From NCBI GenBank assembly GCA_946480485.1, contig CAMLJW010000005.1, positions 1 through 31,011 of the forward strand: a stretch of 31,011 nt of DNA. The letters run 5' to 3'. Shown here one piece after another: positions 1-8,279 of the stretch. The position numbers and the translations under genes were made by a program. Each line of letters opens with the position of its first letter. Positions within the stretch are counted from its first letter, which is position 1. This stretch comes from an uncultured Streptomyces sp. Lineage in GTDB: Bacteria; Actinomycetota; Actinomycetes; Streptomycetales; Streptomycetaceae. The notes under the pieces were generated by a model. It did no database searches. It was not told the origin of the DNA and was given only the letters and a program-made list of their open reading frames with translations.

Positions 1-2
1 AG

Positions 3-377
3 CCGGTCAAGGGCGACTGGAACGGCGCCGGTGCGCACACCAACTTCTCCACGAAGGCGATGCGCGAGGGCTACGACGCGATCATCACCGCGTGCGAGTC
101 GCTGGGCGAGGGCTCCAAGCCACTCGACCACGTCAAGAACTACGGCGCCGGCATCGACGACCGTCTGACCGGTCTGCACGAGACCGCGCCGTGGAACGAG
201 TACTCCTACGGCGTCTCGAACCGCGGTGCCTCGGTCCGCATCCCGTGGCAGGTGGAGAAGGACGGCAAGGGCTACATCGAGGACCGTCGCCCGAACGCCA
301 ACGTCGACCCGTACGTGGTGACGCACCTGATCGTCGACACCTGCTGCACGGCTCTCGAAAAGGCAGGCCAGGTCTGA
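3..377 (+). CDS. glnII: Glutamine synthetase type II, C-terminal part
   Basis: The visible 124 codons are the C-terminal third of a eukaryote-type (GSII) glutamine synthetase, which makes glutamine from glutamate, ammonia and ATP in the cytoplasm. The reading frame is open from base 3, so the gene starts outside the window. Recognisable GSII segments are [20 protein letters not shown] at the left edge, the conserved asparagine/histidine active-site stretch, and [13 protein letters not shown] followed by [14 protein letters not shown], which contains the ATP/glutamate-binding arginines. Full GSII proteins are about 340 residues. The stop at 375-377 is followed at once by a strong hairpin terminator. 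Streptomyces usually carry GSII besides the GSI enzyme GlnA; GSII is not a target of GlnE adenylylation. Family assignment is firm. Confidence 0.96.
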   Translation, partial: PVKGDWNGAGAHTNFSTKAMREGYDAIITACESLGEGSKPLDHVKNYGAGIDDRLTGLHETAPWNEYSYGVSNRGASVRIPWQVEKDGKGYIEDRRPNANVDPYVVTHLIVDTCCTALEKAGQV

Positions 378-394
378 CCCGTACGCACCTCGTT

Positions 395-432
395 GGGGCG
401 CCCGCCGGTCTCTCGGCGGGCGCCCCTTCGTT
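395..432 (+). terminator. Terminator of glnII
   Basis: A perfect 13-bp inverted repeat (395-407 with 414-426) encloses a 6-base loop and is followed by TTCGTTGT. It begins 18 bases after the glnII stop. Confidence 0.9.
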
Positions 433-456
433 GTCAGTGGGGCGTGCCATGATGCC

Positions 457-821
457 ATGCTGGCGATCAAGGTCAAGACGGAGACCGGGCAGACGCACAC
501 GCGGATTTGGGCGTGTTTCGAAAGTAGCGCCGTCCGCCCGAAGGGCGGGCCCCGCGGCGTCTGGTGCGTGCGATCGCAAGGCGGAGGGTCGCCCCGATAC
601 TGGGTGTATCGGGGCGAGCCCGACAACGCTGCGAGCGGGCGTGCCAGACGCCGCGGGGCAGGCGGGACTTTCGAAACACGCCCTAGGCGGACGAACTGCG
701 TGAGTTGGTGCACCGCATCGGTGGCGGCGGCGACCGCTACCTCGTTGTGCAGCGGATACCGGACCTTCCGTCTGTCTTCGCCGTGTGGCACGAGGAGGGC
801 GGGGACTTCCGGCTCGAAATC
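457..821 (+). pseudogene. Small conserved actinobacterial protein, split by a MITE and truncated
   Basis: The ATG at 457 begins MLAIKVKTETGQTHTRI. After an inserted palindromic element (509-683) the protein resumes in another frame at 687 with ADELRELVHRIGG, then DRYLVVQRIPDLPSVFAVWH and GGDFRLEI, ending near 821. I recognise this as a small (about 120 residues) conserved hypothetical family common in Streptomyces, with a characteristic RIPDLPxVF...WHExGGDYxLEH core; no function is known to me. The insertion shifts the frame (457 frame versus 687 frame), and the C-terminal half is missing, replaced by a regulator remnant. The gene is therefore dead. Confidence 0.75.
509..683. mobile_element. 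MITE-like 175-bp palindromic element
   Basis: The 17-bp terminal inverted repeat gggcgtgtttcgaaagt (509-525) is matched exactly by its complement at 667-683. Nested inside are further arms: 549-564 pairs with 644-659 (16 bp), and 589-599 pairs with 607-617, so the strand can fold into one long hairpin with a central loop. No transposase is encoded. The element interrupts a reading frame. I see no clear target-site duplication at the borders. The structure fits a non-autonomous miniature inverted-repeat transposable element; the family is not assigned. Confidence 0.75.
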
Positions 822-823
822 GG

Positions 824-1155
824 CTGTCGCTCAAGGACCGGGCTTCGACGCGGAGCAGTTCATGGACACCGTACGCCGGGTCGCGGCGGGCGGCACCGCG
901 ATGGGCCCTCAGGTGATCCAGCAGCTGCTGTCCCGGCGCCAGGCGGCCGACCGGCCGCTGGGCCGACTGCCGCCGCGCGAGCTGGAGGTGCTGGCGCTGA
1001 TGGCGCGGGGCCGCTCGAACGCGGCGATCGCGGCTCAACTCGCGGTGACAGAACGGCGATCCGGAATCACACCTGCGACTTCTTCGCGAAACGAGGCCTT
1101 GAGGTCTCGGACGACGACAACCGACGCGTTCTGGCCGTTCTCACCCTATTCGGAC
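824..1155 (+). pseudogene. LuxR/NarL-type response regulator remnant
   Basis: Three frames must be joined to read this. LSLKDR (824-841) is the end of a receiver domain. FDAEQFMDTVRRVAAGGTAM then LPPRELEVLALMARGRSNAA (844 to about 1050) is the linker and start of the LuxR helix-turn-helix. HTCDFFAKRGLEVSDDDNRR then VLAVL (about 1066-1150) is the end of the helix-turn-helix and the C-terminus. The family motif between VTE and HT is damaged by an indel near 1055, and a second indel lies near 841. The receiver domain is almost wholly absent; the remnant is joined directly to the preceding broken gene near 822, which suggests a deletion between two genes. Confidence 0.8.
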
Positions 1156-1392
1156 CAGGGCCGCCGAAAAAGGTCCGGGGAATCATTGGCTCCGCCAAAT
1201 GGCATTCAGCATGCCCTTCTCAACTTCCGTTGAAACATGGGGCTCTGGGCCACTTGCGCCGGAATTGCGCCACGCATCTGTCACCAATTTTGTAAAGACG
1301 CTGAACACCCCAGGAGCCCCTCCCGTATTGAACGGCGCCGCTTCACCTCCTGTCGGGCGCCTCGGGCCCCGCAAGGAAGCCAGAGGAGTTCC

Positions 1393-2913
1393 ATGGGACG
1401 CATAAACCGGAAACGCCGCTCCACGCTCGCCAACCGGGCGATAGCCGCATCCGCGGCTCTCGCACTGGGCGGCGGAGGCTTGCTCGCGGCAAACTTCTAC
1501 GCTTCCGCCGGCGAGCGAAACTCGCAGCGGAACAACCAGGCGAACGCGCAGATCGTCACCATCGACTGCCCGAACATCGCCAACGCGTTGAGGAACGTAC
1601 CAAACGCCGCACGCCAACCTGTTAACAACGAACTGGCCACTATGGACGGCCAGATCACAAAGGCGTACGCACGCCTCAACTCGACCAGGAGCTTTGCGGC
1701 CAACAACCCCGGCTTTGTACAGAACGCCGTCATCGGCCCGCTCAACCGAGAGCGCGCGGCGGCGATCTTCCGGATCCAGTTCAACGTCAGGAGGGCGGGC
1801 GGTACACCGCCAGATCTGCAGTCGCTCGCCCGGTGCTCGGGGCGCCCCGCCAACCCGCAGGAGAACGGCGATGGTGGGAACCAGCAGCAGAACACAGGGC
1901 AGAACGGCGGTGGTGGGAACCAAGGCCAGAACGGCGGTGGTGGGAACCAGGGGCAGGCCGGTAACAACGGCAACGGCGCCCCCGGCCCGGTGGCCGGGGA
2001 CTTCATCAACATCAACGACGTCCGGCCCAACGCCAATAACGGCGGCAACGGAGCGAACGGGTTGGCCGCGAACGGGCGAGGCGGCTCGAGGGGCACCTTC
2101 ACCACGGCGTGCGGTAGGAACGAGAACAACAAGTTCAACTCCGACAACGTGATCGCGGCGCCCGGTGTCGACAACGGCGCGCACCACACGCACGACTATG
2201 TGGGCAACCAGGGCAACAACGCGTTCGCCAGCGACCAAGACCTCGCGAATGCCAACACCACCTGCCGGAACCAGGGCGACAAGTCGACGTACTACTGGCC
2301 TGTGCTGCGCCAGCAGAACGGCCAGAACGAGTTCGACGCCAACGATCTGGGTGGCGGCGGGGACGGCAACGTCGGCAAGATCCTGAAGCCCGTTCAGGCC
2401 CAGATCAGGTTCGTCGGCAACGCGCGGGGCGATGTCGTCGCGATGCCGAAGTTCCTGCGCATCATCACCGGTGACGCCAAGTCCTTCGTCAACGGCAACG
2501 CGAACGAGAACGCCTCGTGGAGCTGCACCGGCTTCGAGAACAGGCAGGTGAGCGACAAGTACCCGATCTGCCCCCAGGGCAGCCAGGTGGTACGGAGGGC
2601 CAACTTCCAGAGCTGCTGGGATGGTCAGAACATCGACAGCGCCAACCACCGTGACCACGTGGCCTTCGTCCAGCAGGACGGCAGCTGCCCCAATGGTTTC
2701 AAGGCGATCCCCCAGCTGCAGATCCGACTGGTGTACAACGCTCAGGCCCCGGTCGTCCAGAACGGACAGCTACAGAACCCGTTCGCGGTGGACAGCTTCC
2801 CCGAGCAGCTGCACAAGCCGGTCACCGACCACAACGACTTCATCAACGTCTTCGACGAGCAGCTGATGAACCGGATGGTCGGCTGCATCAACAACGGCCA
2901 GCAGTGCCAGTGA
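1393..2913 (+). CDS. Secreted DUF1996 domain protein with Gly/Asn/Gln linker
   Basis: The protein has 506 residues. The ATG at 1393 was chosen because GAGGAG (1383-1388) sits at correct spacing and a signal peptide follows directly: basic RINRKRR, hydrophobic core at about 18-33, and probable cleavage after ASA at residue 39. An N-terminal region (45-150) with cysteines at 59 and 148 follows. Residues 155-200 are a low-complexity linker with a repeated 9-residue QNGGGGNQG unit. DUF1996 covers roughly 235-500 and includes [18 protein letters not shown] and the late C/W-rich [22 protein letters not shown]1996 has no established biochemical function; it occurs in secreted actinobacterial and fungal proteins. 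The gene stands alone between non-coding DNA and a very strong terminator. Secretion is a confident inference; the role is unknown. Confidence 0.9.
   Translation: MGRINRKRRSTLANRAIAASAALALGGGGLLAANFYASAGERNSQRNNQANAQIVTIDCPNIANALRNVPNAARQPVNNELATMDGQITKAYARLNSTRSFAANNPGFVQNAVIGPLNRERAAAIFRIQFNVRRAGGTPPDLQSLARCSGRPANPQENGDGGNQQQNTGQNGGGGNQGQNGGGGNQGQAGNNGNGAPGPVAGDFININDVRPNANNGGNGANGLAANGRGGSRGTFTTACGRNENNKFNSDNVIAAPGVDNGAHHTHDYVGNQGNNAFASDQDLANANTTCRNQGDKSTYYWPVLRQQNGQNEFDANDLGGGGDGNVGKILKPVQAQIRFVGNARGDVVAMPKFLRIITGDAKSFVNGNANENASWSCTGFENRQVSDKYPICPQGSQVVRRANFQSCWDGQNIDSANHRDHVAFVQQDGSCPNGFKAIPQLQIRLVYNAQAPVVQNGQLQNPFAVDSFPEQLHKPVTDHNDFINVFDEQLMNRMVGCINNGQQCQ
1881..1955 (+). repeat. 27-bp in-gene repeat encoding QNGGGGNQG
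   Basis: Two adjacent near-identical 27-bp units begin at 1900 and 1927, with a diverged copy before them. They code for the glycine/asparagine/glutamine linker of the DUF1996 protein. Confidence 0.7.
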
Positions 2914-2933
2914 CCCTGTGAACCGGTGACACC

Positions 2934-2985
2934 ATGAAGAAGGCCGGTGGCGGAGATTCCGCCACCGGCCTTCTTCATTTCCCCC
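2934..2985 (+). terminator. Terminator of the DUF1996 gene
   Basis: A perfect 21-bp inverted repeat (2934-2954 with 2958-2978) has only three unpaired bases (gat) and is followed by TTCCCCC. It lies between convergent genes and may serve both. Confidence 0.92.
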
Positions 2986-3018
2986 GAGGTCTCCCCGAGG
3001 CCCCCCGATCCTGCGCGG

Positions 3019-3453
3019 TCAGCCGTCGTGACCGGAGTGCTTCTCGGTTCCCCCGCCACTGTTCCCGGAGTGGTGCGAGAAGCCCTCCTCCATGGTCCCG
3101 CCGAGCTGGCCGCGCAGTGCTGTGACCACCTTCATGTGACCCACAGCGACCCACTTGGCGCCGACGAGGTAGTGGCCGCCGTAGTCCTTGGCCGAATTGA
3201 TCCACTCACGCTGGCCCCGGTCGGTGGCGAAGGTGGCGAGGATGAACTTGCCGTCACCGGTTTTGCAGATCGCCTGGCGGAGGTCGTCGGCGTCCGTCTG
3301 GATGTTCGGTTTGCACTTCACCTCGGATGCCAGATGCTCCAGGCTGCCCGTCGCCGTCTTCGGTATGTCGTCGCCGTCGTCGGACCCACAGCCCGACAGG
3401 GCCAACACCGCCACGACCCCGGCCGTAACAAGCTTCTGTCGCGTCAACCTCAT
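3019..3453 (-). CDS. Small secreted lipoprotein, conserved in Streptomyces
   Basis: The 144-residue product starts with the type II signal peptide MRLTRQKLVTAGVVAVLALS, followed by GC; the lipobox is LSGC with Cys22 as the acylation site. The mature part has two further cysteines (about residues 47 and 63) that could form a disulfide, then AILATFATDRGQREWI-like sequence (here FILATFATDRGQREWI) and an HSGHDG-rich tail. GGAGGA lies just upstream of the ATG on the minus strand (about 3460-3465). I do not recognise an enzymatic domain. Expected location is the outer face of the membrane. It is convergent with the DUF1996 gene. Confidence 0.85.
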   Translation of the reverse strand: MRLTRQKLVTAGVVAVLALSGCGSDDGDDIPKTATGSLEHLASEVKCKPNIQTDADDLRQAICKTGDGKFILATFATDRGQREWINSAKDYGGHYLVGAKWVAVGHMKVVTALRGQLGGTMEEGFSHHSGNSGGGTEKHSGHDG

Positions 3454-3567
3454 CTATTCCTCCGGTCACATCCGGCGACATGAACCCGCCAGCTCTGTAT
3501 GCATCATTGAGCGCGAACCGCCCTCCCGTTGGCGTGTCGCACCTGTCGACACAGGGGGCACACAGAG

Positions 3568-3815
3568 ATGAACAGTCCGTCGCGACGCACGGTGCTGGGC
3601 ACGGCCGGTGCCATCGGCCTCGGGACCACCCTGGGGTGACGGTCCCGGCCCACGCCGCTGAGAGCCCGGGCGAGGGCCCCGCCTTCGGTACGGCTCCCGC
3701 ATGCTGCGTGCTCAATCGGCTGCTGCCGGAGCATGCGGGGCAGTTCCCGCTCGGTCTCCTCGACGGCGGCCGAGACCGCTTCAGGTCACGGGATCCACGG
3801 ACCGTACCGAGTGGA
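3568..3815 (+). pseudogene. Alpha-N-acetylglucosaminidase (NAGLU, GH89) N-terminal remnant
   Basis: The ATG at 3568 opens a Tat-like signal, MNSPSRRTVLGTAGAIGLG, which hits a stop at 3637-3639. The same protein resumes in another frame as VPAHAAESPGEGPAFGT, then LNRLLPEHAGQFPLGLLDGG and DRFR. A second frame change gives VTGSTDR near 3782. This order (Tat signal, RLLPxHAxQFxLxLL, DRFxVTG) matches the N-terminal domain of bacterial alpha-N-acetylglucosaminidases, which are secreted and normally exceed 700 residues. Only about 80 residues survive and two frameshifts are needed, so it is not functional. Sequence from about 3815 to 3944 is not recognised. Confidence 0.7.
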
Positions 3816-3944
3816 CCTGCTGCACGAGGGCGGCACAGCGGGAGATGTACCGGTGCCGGACGCCGCGCTCGGCGTGGCGACGGCGCTCCAGCAGGCGCGG
3901 CACGGGGGCGACCTGGGTGTTCCGCGGCCTCCCCCCGCCGCGCG

Positions 3945-4301
3945 TCACTCCTCGAACTTGGTGTACGAGGCGTCGAGGTCGCGCACCTCGGCGGAGGCGT
4001 GCAGCGTCACTCCATCGGCGGGCTTCACATGGGCCCGCAGTACCTCCAGCGTCGCCCCAGTCAGCGCGGCCTTCGTCTCGTCGGTGCGGCCGGACAGTAG
4101 TGCGACGGTGACATGCACGAGCGCGTGCCCGTCCGCCTCCGTGCCGATCACGATGTCCTCGGTCCGCCGGAACCGCGTCTTGCACGCCTCGATCTTCGCG
4201 GCCGCCGTCTCCACCACCACCGCGTGCAGCGCGAGCACGAAGCCCTTCCGGTCGAAGGCGTCCGCGAGCGGTGCGGAGTAGTCGATGGTGATCTGCGGCA
4301 T
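3945..4301 (-). CDS. 5-carboxymethyl-2-hydroxymuconate isomerase family protein
   Basis: The product (118 residues) begins MPQITIDYS. In this tautomerase-superfamily group the proline exposed after methionine removal is the catalytic base. The ATG at 4301 was chosen over the GTG at 4307 because AGGAG (about 4307-4311) has normal spacing only to the ATG, and because it gives the Met-Pro start. Length fits CHMI (HpcD-like, about 115-125 residues), which isomerises 5-carboxymethyl-2-hydroxymuconate in homoprotocatechuate breakdown. No other genes of that pathway are nearby, so the physiological substrate is uncertain. It is flanked on both sides by decayed genes yet looks intact. Confidence 0.85.
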   Translation of the reverse strand: MPQITIDYSAPLADAFDRKGFVLALHAVVVETAAAKIEACKTRFRRTEDIVIGTEADGHALVHVTVALLSGRTDETKAALTGATLEVLRAHVKPADGVTLHASAEVRDLDASYTKFEE

Positions 4302-4480
4302 GGGCACTCCTGTTCTACGGCATGTGCCCTCACCCTAGCTCCATCCTCCGCGGGTCACTCTTTTGCACAGCCTCCGAGCTTGATCAGGGTTTTGAACTGA
4401 TCGTGCTTCGGCGGGTTCTGCAAATCGCAACGCTGCGCTGATCGGTGGCTGACCGGGGCGGCCGTCGGTGAGCGGCGCGC
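4302..4480. other. Non-coding stretch, locally lower GC, with a GATCAG/CTGATC palindrome
   Basis: I see no gene here. GATCAG (4382-4387) and CTGATC (4397-4402) form a small palindrome with a 9-base centre in sequence poorer in GC than its surroundings. It may be a remnant of an inserted element. Confidence 0.4.
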
Positions 4481-4627
4481 CCTGCTCGCGTCCGCGGCGT
4501 CGCCGTGCTCGACGCCGACGCGGACCAGCAGGCTCGCACCCACGACGACGAGGCCTGGGTCTCCCGGCTACCGGGGTTCGAGCAGCTCATCGCCAAGCGC
4601 GAGCAGGCCCGACAGGAGGGCCGGTGA
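4481..4627 (+). pseudogene. C-terminal stub of an unidentified gene upstream of the epimerase
   Basis: From about 4481 one frame reads VAVLDADADQQARTHDDEAW, then VSRLPGFEQLIAKREQARQ, and stops at 4625-4627. The composition (acidic, Glu/Gln/Arg-rich helix) and its Streptomyces codon use look like the end of a real protein, but no start codon with a ribosome site is visible and the sequence upstream is non-coding. The stop overlaps an alternative GTG start (4624) of the following gene, which suggests the two were once an operon. I cannot name the family. Confidence 0.5.
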
Positions 4628-4659
4628 CACCGCACACCTCACCACGACATGGAGGCACT

Positions 4660-6379
4660 GTGCACGACACCCAGTTGCAGGAACTCGCTGGCCGGACCGT
4701 GCTGGTCACCGGCGGGGCCGGGCTGATCGGCAGCAGGATCGCCGCCTGCCTGCGCCGGGCGGGGGCCCGGCCGATCTCCCTGTGCATGCTGGACGCCTAC
4801 CCCCGGCACACCTACCGCGACCTGTTCGGCATCGACCCCGCCGACCCGGACATCATCGTCGGCAACATCCAGAACCCGGGCATGGTGAAGAAGGCGGTGG
4901 CCGAGTCCGACTACGTGATCCACGCCGCCGCCCTCGCGGACGTCGCCGCCTGCACCCGCAAGCCCATGGCGGCGCTTCACACCAACATCACCGGCACCCA
5001 GGTACTGCTTGATGCGGTGGCCGCCTGCGAGCGGATCCGCCGGCTGGTCTTCGTCTCCTCGGCCAGCGTCTACGGCAATGGCAACCCGGAGGACTGGGCA
5101 CGCCCGTGTGAGGAGTACCGGACCGTGCGGAGGCTGCTGGAAGCCGTCTACGGCCGGGTGCCGCCGCAATTCCACGAGCACACGCCGCTGCGGCCGATGT
5201 CCTCCTATGCCAACACCAAGGCGTGGGGCGAGACGCAGACCGCTCTTACGCTGAGCGCCGTGCGCACCTCGTACACGGTCGTGCGGTACTTCTCGGTCTA
5301 CGGAGAGCCGCAGGTCATCAAGAAGAACAGCCATTCGTGGGTGGTCGCCTGGTTCGCCACGCGCGCCGCTCTGGGGCTTCCGCTGCACCTCAACGGCGGC
5401 GGCCACCAGATCCGGGACCTAGTCCACGTCGAGGACATCGCCACCGCCACCGTGCGGGCCCTGGCCGCCCAGCGAGCCCACAACGAGACGATCAACATCG
5501 GTACCGGTGCCCCCACCAGCATCCGCAAGGTGGCCGAGCTGGTCGCCGAGCAGTACCCGGAAACCCGGTTCGTGGAGACGCCGATGCCGCCCGGTGACCC
5601 GCTCGGTGGCTACGCGGCCACCCACCGTATGCAAGCACACACCGGAAGGCCACCGATGCCCACTATCCGCCTTGGCGACTACCTCAGCGCCCCCACCAGC
5701 GGAATGCTGGACGGCACCCCGTACCACCAGATGGATAAGGCCGAACTGGCCCACTTCCTCGCCCTCTGGGAGGACTGGCACCGCCAAGCCCTCGCCCGGC
5801 TCCCGCACCGCATCCACCCCACCGCGCAGATCCACCCGACCGCGATCATCGGCGACGACGTGATCGTCGGCCCCCGCGTACGCGTATGGGAGTTCTCCAC
5901 CCTCCGTGCCGGCTCCGTGCTGTGCGCCGATGTCTCGGTCGGCTTCAACTGTGAGGTCACCCGCTCGTTCCTTGGCGAACGGGCCGTACTCGGCCACCGT
6001 ATCGGGATCAACCGCACCCTCATCCGCCGACGCCCACCTGTCCGCCAACCTGACCGTCGCGGCCATCAGTATGTGGAGCACCCACATGAGCAACCCCGAC
6101 CGGGAGATCATCCTGCGTACCCCCGACGGTCTCTGCCGTTGCGGCACACCACAGTTCGGTGCCCTGATCGGGGAGCGGGTCCAGACCGGCAACAGCATCA
6201 GCCTCGGCCCCGGCCTCGCACTCGGCCGCGACTGCCGGATCGCCAGCGGCGTCACCCTCGCCGCACGCACCATCCCCGACCACAGCGTCATCACCGCACC
6301 GCACACTTCTGACATCCACGTCCGCCAGCGACCCACACGCCGCAACAGGCCCCAGTCACCTGACCCGGACGCATGCTGA
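4660..6379 (+). pseudogene. NAD-dependent epimerase/dehydratase fused to a hexapeptide-repeat acyltransferase, frameshifted
   Basis: The N-terminal part is an extended short-chain dehydrogenase: TGGAGLIGS (residues 17-25) binds NAD, VFVSSASVYG carries the catalytic serine region, and Tyr183/Lys187 in SSYANTK form the YxxxK pair. From about residue 380 a left-handed beta-helix begins (IHPTAQIHPTAIIGDDVIVG) like WbbJ/LpxA-type acyltransferases. At 6025 the frame changes: RIGINRTLI (to 6024) must be joined to ADAHLSANLTVAA (from 6026), after which the hexapeptide repeats run to a stop at 6377-6379. The GTG at 4660 follows GGAGG (4651-4655); a second GTG at 4624 follows AGGAGG (4614-4619) and overlaps the previous stop. 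The presumed role is nucleotide-sugar modification for surface or secondary-metabolite glycan. A sequencing error could also explain the frameshift. Confidence 0.8.
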
Positions 6380-6439
6380 GTCGGCCACGCCAATCGCGCG
6401 GGCCAGCTCCTGTCGGTCGCCGCTGTCGGTCCCCGCTGT

Positions 6440-6472
6440 CAGCCGCCGCCGTCAGCCGACAGGCGGCGGGCG
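6440..6472 (-). terminator. Possible terminator of aglA
   Basis: CCGCCGCC (6443-6450) pairs with GGCGGCGG (6462-6469) across an 11-base loop just beyond the aglA stop. There is no T-run. Short CTGTCrG repeats surround it. Confidence 0.4.
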
Positions 6473-6478
6473 CCACTG

Positions 6479-8179
6479 TCAGTCGCCGGTGGCGGTCCAC
6501 CACACCGTGGTGTCCGCGGGTAGCTTCGCCTCGCCGTCGTTCGTGACGGTCACCTCGCCACTGGCGAGCAGCAGGCGCCCGTACTCCGGCACGGTCACCG
6601 CCTCGCCCCCGGTGTTCGCGGTGCAGACGAAATCGCCGCGGCGGAAGGCGAGGACACCCTCGGGCGCCTTCAGCCACTCGACCCGGTCACCGGCGCCCAG
6701 GTCGGTCCGCGCTCGACGTACGGCGAGCGCGGACCGGTACAGCTCCAGTGTGGAGCCCTCGGCACCGGTCTGTGCCTCGATGCTCAGTTCGGCCCATTCG
6801 GCGGGCTGGGGCAGCCAGCTGCCGCCACTGCCGAAGCCGTACGAGGAGCCGCTGCGGGTCCAAGGGATCGGCACCCGGCAGCCGTCGCGGAAGCCGTCCT
6901 GGCCCGCGCCGCGGAAATACGCGGGGTCCTGGCGCACCTCGTCCGGCAGGTCGACGACATCCGGCAGGCCCAGCTCCTCGCCCTGGTACAGGTAGGCGGA
7001 GCCGGGCAGCGCGAGCATCAGCAGCGTCGCGGCACGGGCGCGCCGCAGGCCGACCTCACGGTCTCCGGCGGTACGGATCTGGATGCCGAACCCGGCCGGG
7101 TTGGCGAACCGGGTGGCGTGCCGGGTCACGTCGTGGTTGGACAGCACCCAGGTGGCCGGGGCGCCCACCGGGCGCATCGCGTCGAGGGTGCGGTCGATGC
7201 AGTCGCGCAGTTCGGCGGCGCCCCAATCGGTGCTCAGGTACTGGAAGTTGAAGGCCTGGTGCAGCTCGTCGGAGCGTACGTAGTGGGCGGTGCGCTCGAC
7301 CGTCGGAGTCCACGCCTCTGCGACGAAGATCCTTTCGCCCGTGTACTCGTCGAGGACCGTGCGCCACTGGCGGTAGACGGCGTGCACGCCGTCCTGGTCG
7401 AAGAACGGCGTGGCATCGTTGCCCAGCAGTTTCACCTGCTCGTGCGTGCCCAGGTCCGGCAGTCCCTCGGCCTTCACCAGGCCGTGCGCGACGTCGATGC
7501 GGAAGCCGTCGACTCCCCTGTCGAGCCAGAACCGCAGGATCGAGCGGAACTCGTCGCCGACGGCCGGGTGCTCCCAGTTGAAGTCGGGCTGCTCGGGCGC
7601 GAACAGATGCAGGTACCACTCGCCGGGGGTGCCGTCCGGCTCGGTGACGCGCGTCCAGGCGGGCCCGCCGAAGACGGACTCCCAGTCGTTCGGCGGCAGC
7701 TGGCCGCCCGCGCCCTTGCCGGGGCGGAAGTGATAACGGTCCCGCAGCGGGGAGCCCGGCCCCCCGGCGACCGCACGCCTGAACCACTCGTGCTGGTCCG
7801 AGGAATGGTTGGGCACGAGGTCGACGATGATCCTCAGGCCCTGCCGGTGGGCGTCGCGGATCAGGGCGTCGGCGTCGAGCAGGGTTCCGAACATGGGGTC
7901 GACGGCCCGGTAGTCCGCGACGTCGTAGCCGGCGTCGGCCTGCGGCGAGGCGTAGAAGGGGCTGAGCCACACGGCGTCGGCCCCGAGGTCGCGCAGATAC
8001 GGCAGGCGGGAGCGTACGCCCTCCAGGTCGCCCATGCCGTCGCCGTCGCTGTCGGCGAAGCTGCGCGGATAGACCTGGTAGATCACCGCGTCCCGCCACC
8101 AGTCGCGGCGTCCGGCGACCGTGGCGAGGGCTGACGTCGAAGCGGGGGCCGGGGCCGGGCCGGTGGAGTGCTGGCTCAT
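6479..8179 (-). CDS. aglA: Alpha-glucosidase, GH13 family
   Basis: This 566-residue cytoplasmic enzyme should release glucose from maltose and other short alpha-glucosides. The (beta/alpha)8 barrel starts at WWRDAVIYQVYPRSFADS (about 27-44). GH13 signatures are DLVPNHSS (about 120-127), GFRIDVAHG with nucleophile Asp229, FVAEAW with acid/base Glu288, and LSNHDVTRH with Asp350. The length fits the alpha-glucosidase/oligo-1,6-glucosidase subfamily. The ATG at 8179 has AAGGA five bases upstream; an in-frame start at 8257 would add sequence without similarity. In Streptomyces such a gene typically ends a malEFG-aglA operon; here only the tail of the upstream permease remains (8280-8425). The symbol rests on that context and on family, so it is a probable name. 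Confidence 0.9.
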   Translation of the reverse strand: MSQHSTGPAPAPASTSALATVAGRRDWWRDAVIYQVYPRSFADSDGDGMGDLEGVRSRLPYLRDLGADAVWLSPFYASPQADAGYDVADYRAVDPMFGTLLDADALIRDAHRQGLRIIVDLVPNHSSDQHEWFRRAVAGGPGSPLRDRYHFRPGKGAGGQLPPNDWESVFGGPAWTRVTEPDGTPGEWYLHLFAPEQPDFNWEHPAVGDEFRSILRFWLDRGVDGFRIDVAHGLVKAEGLPDLGTHEQVKLLGNDATPFFDQDGVHAVYRQWRTVLDEYTGERIFVAEAWTPTVERTAHYVRSDELHQAFNFQYLSTDWGAAELRDCIDRTLDAMRPVGAPATWVLSNHDVTRHATRFANPAGFGIQIRTAGDREVGLRRARAATLLMLALPGSAYLYQGEELGLPDVVDLPDEVRQDPAYFRGAGQDGFRDGCRVPIPWTRSGSSYGFGSGGSWLPQPAEWAELSIEAQTGAEGSTLELYRSALAVRRARTDLGAGDRVEWLKAPEGVLAFRRGDFVCTANTGGEAVTVPEYGRLLLASGEVTVTNDGEAKLPADTTVWWTATGD

Positions 8180-8205
8180 GATGTCCTTGGTGTGAGGGCG
8201 GTCCC

Positions 8206-8232
8206 CCGCTCGAGCGAAGCCGGAGGGGGAAG
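8206..8232. repeat. CTCGAGCGAAGCCG intergenic repeat, copy 1
   Basis: The core gctcgagcgaagccg recurs at about 9499-9515. Such short GC-rich repeats are scattered between Streptomyces genes. Confidence 0.6.
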
Positions 8233-8279
8233 GGGTCGGGTCACAGTGCGTACACATGGGTGTGCGCGCGGCGGACGGG

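Noticed and set aside
133..1038. Long minus-strand open frame of about 300 codons
   Set aside because: It is antisense to glnII and the pseudogenes, arginine-rich and without a ribosome site; such shadows are normal at this GC content.
1183..2658. 491-codon minus-strand open frame opposite the DUF1996 gene
   Set aside because: Valine/alanine/arginine-biased translation with no recognisable domain; the plus-strand protein has a signal peptide, ribosome site and known domain.
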